Assembly: GCA_007116295.1 (NCBI GenBank)
Contig: SKIS01000042.1
Coordinates: 1-8,086, forward strand
Source: Candidatus Woesearchaeota archaeon
GTDB lineage: Archaea; Nanobdellota; Nanobdellia; Woesearchaeales; 21-14-0-10-32-9
Length of the DNA stretch: 8,086 nt
Reading direction: 5' to 3'
Part shown: positions 1 through 4,969 of the stretch, in pieces
Layout: each line of letters opens with the position of its first letter
How positions within the stretch are numbered: position 1 is the stretch's first letter
Position numbers and translations under genes: made by a program
Notes under the pieces: model-generated
Told to the model about the DNA's origin: nothing
Database searches by the model: none
The model's input: only the letters and a program-made list of their open reading frames with translations

Positions 1-98
1 GTGACTTCTCTTATTGGTAGGACTATTTCTATGGTGTTTAGTTCATCGTTTAGCCAGTTTTCGAGGTCTGCATAGTTTATTTCTTTTTTCCAAAACAT
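1..98 (-). CDS. N-terminal fragment of an unidentified protein (minus strand, runs off the window)
   Basis: The reverse strand is open from an ATG at 98-96 to the window edge, giving 32 complete codons that begin MFWKKEINYADLENWLNDEL. I do not recognise the family; only the N-terminus is visible, and it looks soluble, with a charged and aromatic helical start. Codons favour A and C at third positions, as in several genes further along, which supports real coding. An in-frame upstream ATG at 116-114 would add MISIKK. I prefer the start at 98 because the AT-rich box around 117-129 then lies about 25 bp upstream, the normal archaeal TATA distance, whereas the longer start would sit against that box. 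The gene is divergent from rnp4 and probably shares its promoter region. Confidence 0.6.
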   Translation of the reverse strand, partial: MFWKKEINYADLENWLNDELNTIEIVLPIREV

Positions 99-116
99 CT
101 TTTTTATAGAAATCAT

Positions 117-129
117 TATATTATTATAA
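117..129. promoter_or_regulatory. Candidate shared bidirectional TATA box
   Basis: The box TATATTATTATAA reads as an AT-rich TATA-like element on both strands. Its centre (123) is 23 bp from the rnp4 ATG at 146 and 25 bp from the minus-strand ATG at 98. Both fit an archaeal TATA-to-start distance for leaderless transcripts. No Shine-Dalgarno is visible before either start. That a single box serves both genes is inferred. Confidence 0.5.
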
Positions 130-145
130 CTCTTTTTGTTTGTTT

Positions 146-427
146 ATGAGTAGAAAGACAAAATTTTCTAAGATTGCTAAGGAGCGTATAAATTATTTGT
201 TTGAATTAGCTCAAAAAGATCCTGAAGTGGCTAATAGTGCTGTTAGGCTTGCTAGAAAGATTTCTTTAAAATATAACGTTCCTTTTTCTAAGGATAAAAA
301 GTTGTTTTTTTGTAAAAAGTGTGGTATTTATTTGATTCCTGGAAAAAACTCTCAATTTAGAATTAATAGAGGGAGCGTCGTTGTTTCTTGTGAGTGTGGG
401 GGCCTCGCTAGGTTCAAATTTAAATAA
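146..427 (+). CDS. rnp4: Ribonuclease P protein component 4 (Rpp21/Rpr2 family)
   Basis: This is a 93-residue protein of the archaeal Rnp4 (eukaryotic Rpp21) family, a zinc-binding subunit of RNase P. In that complex it assists the catalytic RNA in removing 5' leaders from pre-tRNAs, pairing with Rnp1. The first half (about residues 6-45) is a basic helical segment with the family pattern of RINYLFELA followed by SAVRLARKIS. The second half is the zinc ribbon: Cys56-Lys-Lys-Cys59, the conserved LIPG, an Arg-containing strand, then Cys82-Glu-Cys84-Gly. The second knuckle is C-x-C instead of the usual C-x2-C, which is unusual. An upstream TTG at 140 could add two residues, but ATG 146 fits the TATA box at about -23 and the family N-terminus. 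It lies upstream of bud32, another tRNA-processing gene, though it is probably transcribed separately. Confidence 0.88.
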   Translation: MSRKTKFSKIAKERINYLFELAQKDPEVANSAVRLARKISLKYNVPFSKDKKLFFCKKCGIYLIPGKNSQFRINRGSVVVSCECGGLARFKFK

Positions 428-438
428 TTTCAACAAAA

Positions 439-448
439 TATATAAAGG
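439..448 (+). promoter_or_regulatory. Candidate TATA box with no immediate reading frame downstream
   Basis: TATATAAAGG begins 11 bp after the rnp4 stop. It resembles a good archaeal TATA box, but the next convincing start codon is 130 bp away at 578. A transcript from it would begin near 470 and carry the hairpin at 477-496 and the palindrome at 500-515. It could be a second, distal promoter for the 52-residue protein, the promoter of a small RNA, or chance in AT-rich DNA. Confidence 0.3.
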
Positions 449-476
449 GCTTTTTACATATTATGCATTCCTGGCT

Positions 477-496
477 TTGTTTGGGGGAACAAACAA
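477..496 (+). repeat. Inverted repeat, potential 7-bp hairpin
   Basis: TTGTTTG and CAAACAA are perfect reverse complements separated by a six-base GGGGAA loop. The G-rich loop stands out in AT-rich surroundings. A terminator for rnp4 is unlikely because no T-run follows. It could be a leader structure if transcription starts at the TATA-like box at 439-448. Confidence 0.35.
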
Positions 497-499
497 TAA

Positions 500-515
500 A
501 CTACTATCTAGTAGT
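500..515. repeat. 6-bp inverted repeat upstream of a TATA box (possible operator)
   Basis: ACTACT and AGTAGT are perfect inverted arms around ATCT. The repeat ends 15 bp before the TATA box at 531-540. That position would suit a dimeric transcription factor controlling the 52-residue gene. The arms are short, so chance is possible. Confidence 0.3.
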
Positions 516-530
516 TACAAAAACAAAAAG

Positions 531-540
531 TTTATAAATA
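531..540 (+). promoter_or_regulatory. TATA box for the 52-residue gene
   Basis: TTTATAAATA is preceded by a purine run (525-530, AAAAAG) in the position of a BRE. A start of transcription about 25 bp downstream, near 560, would leave a leader of roughly 15-20 nt that carries the Shine-Dalgarno at 567-572. Confidence 0.55.
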
Positions 541-566
541 AGCTAGGATATATTAACACAACACAC

Positions 567-572
567 GAGGTG
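567..572 (+). promoter_or_regulatory. Strong Shine-Dalgarno (GAGGTG)
   Basis: GAGGTG lies five bases before ATG 578. It is one of only two strong ribosome binding sites seen in this window, where most genes appear leaderless, and it fixes the start of the small protein. Confidence 0.65.
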
Positions 573-577
573 AAACA

Positions 578-736
578 ATGGAAGAAATAAACACTAGTTC
601 GGTTGAAGATGAATCTCAACTAGAAGAGATTAGAACAGGAAGAAAAAAACCTGAAATGTCCATCTTAAACCAGAAAAAACTAAGTAAATGGGAAATGGAT
701 GAGCTTTTCCTAGATGACGGATACGAAGAGTTCTAA
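578..736 (+). CDS. Small acidic protein of unknown function (52 aa)
   Basis: The frame runs from ATG 578 to TAA 734-736 and encodes 52 residues. I do not recognise the family. The N-terminal third is acidic (MEEINTSSVEDESQLEEI), the middle is basic (RTGRKKPEM and NQKKLSK), and the C-terminus is acidic and aromatic (KWEMDELFLDDGYEEF). There is no signal peptide, membrane segment, cysteine or obvious DNA-binding motif, so a soluble and perhaps partly disordered protein is likely. Reality is supported by the TATA box at 531-540 and a strong Shine-Dalgarno at optimal spacing, with a clean stop before the next promoter. Its charge pattern would suit a short partner or regulatory peptide of a larger complex, but that is a guess. 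No toxin partner is adjacent. Confidence 0.68.
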   Translation: MEEINTSSVEDESQLEEIRTGRKKPEMSILNQKKLSKWEMDELFLDDGYEEF

Positions 737-750
737 AAACTAAAGTTTTT
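735..750. repeat. Palindromic AT element at the end of the 52-residue gene; possible terminator or operator
   Basis: AAAAACT and AGTTTTT are perfect inverted arms separated by AA, starting inside the stop codon. The right arm ends in five Ts, which would suit archaeal U-tract termination, although a two-base loop means the outermost stem pairs only would form. The right arm also overlaps the presumed bud32 TATA element, so it may instead bind a regulator. Confidence 0.3.
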
Positions 751-754
751 AAAA
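746..754 (+). promoter_or_regulatory. Probable TATA box for bud32
   Basis: TTTTTAAAA is centred about 27 bp upstream of ATG 777. There is no Shine-Dalgarno between it and the start, which is consistent with a leaderless bud32 transcript. Confidence 0.4.
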
Positions 755-776
755 TTCGTATCTTTATCTTATTCTT

Positions 777-1349
777 ATGAAGTTAATAGCTCAAGGAGCG
801 GAAGCTCAAATATTTAAGGATAAGGATACCATAATAAAAAAGAGGTTGGAAAAACCATATAGGTTAAAGGAAATAGACGTTTCTCTGAGAAAAAAAAGAA
901 CTCAAATCGAATCAACCATCTTAAAAAGGCTAGAAGGTATAGCGCCCAGACTTTTAGAAAAAGATAAATTTTCTATAAAAATGGAATATTTAAAAGGAAA
1001 ACTTCTAGTTGATATTTTGGACAAAAAACCTCATCTGGCTGCAGAAATAGGCAAAGCTATTACTATTTTACATAACAAAAATGTGGCGCATGGCGATCTT
1101 ACAACTAGTAACATGATTTTTACAGGAAAAAAAGTTAGGTTAATAGATTTCGGACTTTCTAAAATTTCTCACAAAATAGAGGATAAAGCGGTCGATTTAC
1201 ACTTGCTAAAACAAGCAATAGTGGCTAAACATTACAAAGTAGAAAAGAAAGTTTGGCCAAAAATATTAAATAATTACAATCCAGAAAATAAACAAAACAT
1301 ACTTAAAAGATGGGAAAAAGTACAAGAAAGAGGAAGAAACAAAAAATGA
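777..1349 (+). CDS. bud32: KEOPS complex kinase/ATPase Bud32 (PRPK/TP53RK family)
   Basis: This 190-residue protein is a stand-alone Bud32, the small atypical kinase of the KEOPS complex. With Kae1 it makes N6-threonylcarbamoyl-adenosine (t6A37) on ANN-decoding tRNAs in the cytoplasm. The order of motifs is diagnostic: short glycine loop GAEA (7-10); lysine region IIKKRLEKPYR (19-29); a Glu in the RTQIEST helix (45); catalytic loop HGDLTTSN (105-112, Asp107 and Asn112); metal-binding DFGLS (124-128); the family motif DKAVDLHLLKQA (136-147); and a basic C-terminal RGRNKK. No kinase activation segment is present, as expected for this family. Many archaea fuse Kae1 and Bud32; here no Kae1 domain precedes it. 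The stop overlaps the start of the next gene by 4 bp (ATGA), so the two are probably co-transcribed and translationally coupled. Confidence 0.95.
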   Translation: MKLIAQGAEAQIFKDKDTIIKKRLEKPYRLKEIDVSLRKKRTQIESTILKRLEGIAPRLLEKDKFSIKMEYLKGKLLVDILDKKPHLAAEIGKAITILHNKNVAHGDLTTSNMIFTGKKVRLIDFGLSKISHKIEDKAVDLHLLKQAIVAKHYKVEKKVWPKILNNYNPENKQNILKRWEKVQERGRNKK

Positions 1350-3013
1350 AAAAACTACTCTTTTTACTAATACTATTTGCTTTTTTACCTGCTGCTATGG
1401 CTATAGAAGCCCAAACAACTCTTTTAACAGTGGGTCAAAGGGGTGATGAACTAATAGGTGGAACTGCTAGCTTAGAAGTAAAAGTAGAACCTGGACAAGG
1501 AAGAGTTTACATTGATAGTTTTCCTCTAAGCCAAATAGATACTCAAGTCACAACTAGATTTTCGAAAAATATTGCTTGCAGTACTGCGGGAGTTGACTGC
1601 TCAAAGTATGATTTCTTCTACACTATTAGGGCGGGAAGTTCTTTAGTGGGAGGTCCTAGTGGCGGGGCTTCTACGACAGTTTTAACTTTGGCATTGCTTT
1701 TAGATCTAGATGTTAGAGACGACGTTGTCATGACAGGAACAATAAATAGTGGTGGAATAATAGGCCCTGTTTCGGGTGTTAAAGAAAAAGCTTTAGCTGC
1801 TCAGATTTCAGGATATAATACTATTTTAATTCCTGCTTGGACAAACACTTCTGGTTTTGAAGATTTAACCATAGAAGTAGTAGAGGTTGCTAACATAGAA
1901 GAAGCCTTATTTTATTATACAGGACATATGTTTCCTCAAGAAGATAAAATATTGGATGTTCCGCAAGAATACAACCAAATAATGAGGGGAGTCGCGACAG
2001 ATCTTTGTGAGAGATATTTAAGTGTAGAATCAGAACTGGAAAATTATACTAGGGATTTAAATTTCAACAGAAGCGTCGAAGCAATAGAATTAGGGGATTA
2101 TTATAGTGCTGCTAGTTATTGCTATACTGCTGTGGTGGTAGCGAGGCAAGTGTTATTTTCTACTTATAGTGAAGAAGAACTAAACCAAACTAGAGAATTG
2201 CTAAGAATGCAAATAGAGGAATTTGAAAGAGAAATAAATAGAATTCCTATAAACACTATTTCTGATCTAGAAACTAGTATGATTGTAAAAGAAAGACTCT
2301 TCGAAGCTAGAAGTCTTGTAGATGAAGGAGAACTTGCCTATGTTTATGAAAGATTCAACAGTGCTATTTCTTGGTCTGCTTTCTTTAATTATGAAAGCGA
2401 AGAGTTACGTCTCAATAAAGGGTATTTAAGAAATACGTGTTTTACACGATTGGCTGAAGCTGATGAAAGAGTGAGTTATCTCGAATATTTAGCGGGAACT
2501 AACAATTTCAGAAATCAAATAGAAGAAACTCGCAGGATATCTTCAGAAGGGGACTTCGCATTTTGCATTTTTAGAGCTACTAAAATAAAATCTGATGTTA
2601 ATAGTGCTATTTTGGCAAGTACTGTGCCTGCTGACCAGATAGAAAACTTGGCTAGAGCTAAATACTCTGTTGCTTACAGGCAAGCTGCAAGAAATAGATT
2701 TTCTATAATAGGATATAGTTATCTTAATTATGCTGGTTCCTTGATAAATATAAATCCTGCTAGTAGCATAGGTTTTAGTGATTATGCTGCTGAATTTGGA
2801 AATTTAGATATGTACTTAGAAAGTCCTGGTGGTTCACTCTTAAATTTAAATAGAAGAACTGGCTTTTCAATAAACTTAGACAATGTATTTTTTTCAGGAA
2901 TGCTGTTTGGAATAGCTATATCTCTAGCTTTAATTTTGATTTTAGCTAGAAGGCCTAAAAAGGATAAAAAACCCAGGAAGACACGAAAGCGTCCCCCCGG
3001 GAAAAAGAGGTGA
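1346..3013 (+). CDS. Secreted, membrane-anchored Lon-domain (S16) serine protease without ATPase domain
   Basis: A 555-residue protein with a signal peptide (1-19, hydrophobic LLFLLILFAFL, cleavage after AMA). A Lon-type protease domain follows at about 25-195. The catalytic Ser105 lies in GGPSGGAS and Lys148 in GVKEKALAA; their spacing of 43 residues equals that of E. coli Lon (Ser679/Lys722). MTGTINSGG (129-137) also matches Lon. There is no AAA+ module, so proteolysis should not need ATP. Residues 200-490 are helical with a recurring E-G-[DE] repeat (see findings). A C-terminal membrane helix (about 514-535) is followed by a strongly basic cytosolic tail, giving an extracytoplasmic protease anchored from the C-terminus. 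It resembles the archaeal predicted serine proteases of COG1750. Several N-x-S/T sequons suit an external location. The start at 1346 is preferred over ATG 1310 because it begins the signal peptide and gives the ATGA overlap with bud32. Confidence 0.85.
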   Translation: MKKLLFLLILFAFLPAAMAIEAQTTLLTVGQRGDELIGGTASLEVKVEPGQGRVYIDSFPLSQIDTQVTTRFSKNIACSTAGVDCSKYDFFYTIRAGSSLVGGPSGGASTTVLTLALLLDLDVRDDVVMTGTINSGGIIGPVSGVKEKALAAQISGYNTILIPAWTNTSGFEDLTIEVVEVANIEEALFYYTGHMFPQEDKILDVPQEYNQIMRGVATDLCERYLSVESELENYTRDLNFNRSVEAIELGDYYSAASYCYTAVVVARQVLFSTYSEEELNQTRELLRMQIEEFEREINRIPINTISDLETSMIVKERLFEARSLVDEGELAYVYERFNSAISWSAFFNYESEELRLNKGYLRNTCFTRLAEADERVSYLEYLAGTNNFRNQIEETRRISSEGDFAFCIFRATKIKSDVNSAILASTVPADQIENLARAKYSVAYRQAARNRFSIIGYSYLNYAGSLININPASSIGFSDYAAEFGNLDMYLESPGGSLLNLNRRTGFSINLDNVFFSGMLFGIAISLALILILARRPKKDKKPRKTRKRPPGKKR

Positions 3014-3056
3014 GTGTAAAGTTTTTACTTTGTAACTATGTAGAAGTGATAAAAAG

Positions 3057-3064
3057 TATATAAA
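3057..3064 (+). promoter_or_regulatory. TATA box for the TtuA-like gene
   Basis: TATATAAA is centred about 30 bp before ATG 3091, with a purine-rich AAAAAG just upstream in the BRE position. No Shine-Dalgarno is present, so the transcript should have a leader of only a few bases. It marks the start of a new transcription unit after the protease gene. Confidence 0.55.
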
Positions 3065-3090
3065 CTTTTCTATTCTGTAATCATTATATA

Positions 3091-3609
3091 ATGGTAAAAA
3101 AAGACGTTTGTGATAAATGCTCAAAGAAAGCAACAGTAAAATTTAATCAACAATACTGCGACGACCACTTTTTACAAACAATAGAAAAAAGAATAAGAAA
3201 AAATATAAGAAAACAAGACATAGACATAAAACACCAATTTTACTTAATAAAACAAAAAGGGCATGAATACGAACTCACCAAACATTTCTTAAAAAAAATA
3301 TTTGAAGGAAGACTAAAAATAAAAGAAGTAACTAAAAAACAACCAAAAAACAACATATATGCGACATCTCTAGATGAAGAAGCAACAAAATTTCTAAATG
3401 AATTCTTCAATAACAAGAAAATAGAATTAAAAGGAATAAAACCTCTAGACGTAGTAATGCAAAAAGAACAAAAAGAAATATGCAGAATACTCCAAATACC
3501 TTTTGAAGACAAAAAAGACTTTCTAACACAATTCGAAGAGCAATACCCTGGAACAAAATATTCTTTGAAAAAGACAATGGAGCACTTCAAAGAAAGAAAA
3601 ATCCAATAA
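3091..3609 (+). CDS. Reduced TtuA/Ncs6-like protein lacking the PP-loop motif (probable pseudoenzyme)
   Basis: This 172-residue protein resembles a shortened TtuA/Ncs6 (CTU1) tRNA 2-thiolation enzyme, a family normally around 300 residues. The N-terminal zinc finger survives (Cys7-x2-Cys10, then Cys23-x2-His26), followed by the family helix IEKRIRKNIRKQ (31-42). Where the ATP-binding SGGKDS loop should lie, the sequence reads KQKGHE (54-59). The family's ATGHNLDDEA is shortened to ATSLDEEA (91-98). Later family landmarks remain: IKPLDVVMQKE (116-126), IPFEDK (136-141) and YPGTKYS (152-158). The Fe-S cysteine pair of the central domain and the C-terminal zinc-finger cysteines are absent; the only other cysteine is Cys131. 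The frame is intact with its own promoter, so this does not look like decay. I infer a non-catalytic tRNA- or partner-binding role. The family match is from remembered motifs, not an alignment. Confidence 0.65.
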   Translation: MVKKDVCDKCSKKATVKFNQQYCDDHFLQTIEKRIRKNIRKQDIDIKHQFYLIKQKGHEYELTKHFLKKIFEGRLKIKEVTKKQPKNNIYATSLDEEATKFLNEFFNNKKIELKGIKPLDVVMQKEQKEICRILQIPFEDKKDFLTQFEEQYPGTKYSLKKTMEHFKERKIQ

Positions 3610-3673
3610 AAACCCTTTAATTTCCGAAAAACTCGACCCAAAACAAATAATAACCTAAAAAAATTATTTATTT

Positions 3674-4525
3674 ATGTTAAGATATGCTATTTTACTAATA
3701 ATTTTGTTTACGGCTGTAGCTCTGAGTGAAACAGGAGAAATACAAGTACATTTTTGCCCAAACTGCACAGGTCTATACGAATCATTCAACCTATCAAATT
3801 GTGCGTTTTACAGCTCAGATTTAAAAGGGGACTTCTTAATACATCACACAAATTACAAAGGACAAGGCAAACCCATACAAAACAGAGGCCTAATGCATCA
3901 CAAATTTTGTGTTCAAAACAACTGGGTAATTCTAGGAAGTGCGAACCCTACAAAAAACGATCTAGAAAAAAATCCTAACAACTTAATTTTAATAAATTCT
4001 AAAACACTTGCCAGAAACTACGAAAACGAACTAAAATACTTAAAAGGACAAAACGTTACAACTACAACCAACTTTTATTTTAACTTTCGTCCAATAAAAA
4101 ATTACTTTTGCCCAAGACATCCATGCAGAGAACTAATAATAAACGAACTCAACCAAGCAAAACACTCAATATACTTTCTAACTTTCACATTCACAGATAC
4201 AGAAATAGCAAATGTGCTAAAAGAAAAACACAAACAAGGACTTCAAGTTAAAGGACTCATAGAAAACTTTCAAAGTAAAACATACTGGGTGCATCCCATA
4301 ATTCAAAACTTTACCTACGTTCACACAGGAGAGTTTCAACATAATAAAATCTTTATAATAGATGAAAAAACAGTTATAACTGGCAGCTATAATCCTACAA
4401 GAGCAGCTCATACAATTAACAACGAAAACATACTAGTTTTAAACCAACCCGAAGTAGCCCGTAAATACATAGATTATTTCACAAAAATATTTATAAACAC
4501 CACTAACATCTCCATTAATAGGTGA
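3674..4525 (+). CDS. Secreted phospholipase D-fold protein with two HKD-type domains (likely nuclease or phosphodiesterase)
   Basis: This 283-residue protein has an N-terminal signal peptide (1-18, LLIILFTAVALS) and two PLD half-domains. The second (about 135-275) has the complete motif His223-x-Lys225-x4-Asp230 with GSYNPT at 237-242. The first (about 22-120) is shorter; it keeps His75-x-Lys77 and GSANPT (88-93) but has Asn82 where Asp is expected. Two HKD motifs form one active site in this superfamily, which hydrolyses phosphodiester bonds in DNA, RNA or phospholipids through a phosphohistidine. Cys28/Cys31 (CPNC) and Cys146/Cys151 (CPRHPC) start each half and may form disulfides. Several N-x-S/T sequons (for example 39, 127, 212, 275) suit an exported glycoprotein. 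The substrate is unknown; secreted nucleic-acid degradation is the simplest idea. The gene ends inside the Shine-Dalgarno of the next one. Confidence 0.82.
   Translation: MLRYAILLIILFTAVALSETGEIQVHFCPNCTGLYESFNLSNCAFYSSDLKGDFLIHHTNYKGQGKPIQNRGLMHHKFCVQNNWVILGSANPTKNDLEKNPNNLILINSKTLARNYENELKYLKGQNVTTTTNFYFNFRPIKNYFCPRHPCRELIINELNQAKHSIYFLTFTFTDTEIANVLKEKHKQGLQVKGLIENFQSKTYWVHPIIQNFTYVHTGEFQHNKIFIIDEKTVITGSYNPTRAAHTINNENILVLNQPEVARKYIDYFTKIFINTTNISINR
4520..4525 (+). promoter_or_regulatory. Shine-Dalgarno AGGTGA overlapping the upstream stop codon
   Basis: AGGTGA includes the TGA stop of the PLD-fold gene and lies six bases before ATG 4532. The arrangement implies the two genes share a transcript and that translation of the downstream gene is coupled to termination of the upstream one. 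Confidence 0.6.
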
Positions 4526-4531
4526 AAAAAT

Positions 4532-4969
4532 ATGAATATAGTCAACATATCGTTCAACGAAATCAATTGTAAAAAAAACAAACAAGTACAAGGACAAGTA
4601 AACGTAGCAAACAACGCAAAGATAAAATCTGTTGAAGAAACAAAAATGAACATAGATTCTTCAAGAAAAGCACTAAAAATAGTTTTTGAATTTCAAACAG
4701 ACTATCAACCAGACTTTGCATCTTTATCTGTTGCAGGAGAACTTCTCTTATTAGCGGATGAAAAGAAAGCAAAAGAAATATTGGACAACTGGCAAAAAAA
4801 CAAAAAATTAGATGATGAAACAGCTCCTAAAATCATAAATCCTATTATGAACAAAGGAATACTAGAAGCAGTATTCTTAAGCAGAGAGCTAGACTTGCCT
4901 GCACCAATACCACTACCTTCTATGAAGAAAAAAGATGGCGAATCCCCAAATAAGACTAAAAGTAACTGA
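4532..4969 (+). CDS. Conserved-looking small protein, tentatively SecB-like
   Basis: A soluble 145-residue protein with no signal peptide. It starts MNIVNISFNEINCKK, continues with alternating strand-like segments (KALKIVFEFQTDYQPDFASL at 46-65, then VAGELLLLADE at 67-77), a charged helix (78-92, KKAKEILDNWQKNKK) and a second helix leading into LSRELDLPAPIPLP (116-129). The beta-rich core followed by a helix and a Pro-rich L-P-x-P-I-P-L-P end recalls the SecB chaperone pattern, and I recall similar proteins in other archaea, but no catalytic motif proves a function. The last 12 codons overlap the start of cdc48 in another frame and encode a Lys/Ser-rich tail that looks non-conserved. It has a good Shine-Dalgarno and sits between an exported protein gene and cdc48. 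A role with unfolded or exported proteins is plausible but unproven. Confidence 0.6.
   Translation: MNIVNISFNEINCKKNKQVQGQVNVANNAKIKSVEETKMNIDSSRKALKIVFEFQTDYQPDFASLSVAGELLLLADEKKAKEILDNWQKNKKLDDETAPKIINPIMNKGILEAVFLSRELDLPAPIPLPSMKKKDGESPNKTKSN

Noticed and set aside
411..420. GGTTCAAAT resembles the T-loop of a tRNA gene near the rnp4 end.
   Set aside because: The flanking bases do not pair as a T-stem, no acceptor stem or anticodon arm is found around it, and it lies inside the last codons of rnp4.
381..590. 69-codon plus-strand frame covering the region after rnp4.
   Set aside because: It overlaps the end of rnp4 and the start of the 52-residue gene, runs through TATA boxes and inverted repeats, and its product resembles no protein I know.
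1310..1345. Longer start for the Lon-like protease at ATG 1310.
   Set aside because: It would put twelve extra basic residues before the signal peptide and overlap bud32 by 40 bp; ATG 1346 gives a standard signal peptide and an ATGA junction.
3014..3035. AAAG...CTTT inverted repeat with a T-run after the protease gene, as a terminator.
   Set aside because: The stem is only about four to five AT pairs and the T-run lies in the loop, so I cannot call it a terminator.
3240..3641. 133-codon minus-strand frame opposite the TtuA-like gene.
   Set aside because: It is rich in Phe, Ser and Cys as expected from the reverse of A-rich codons, lacks a promoter, and the plus strand carries recognisable family motifs.
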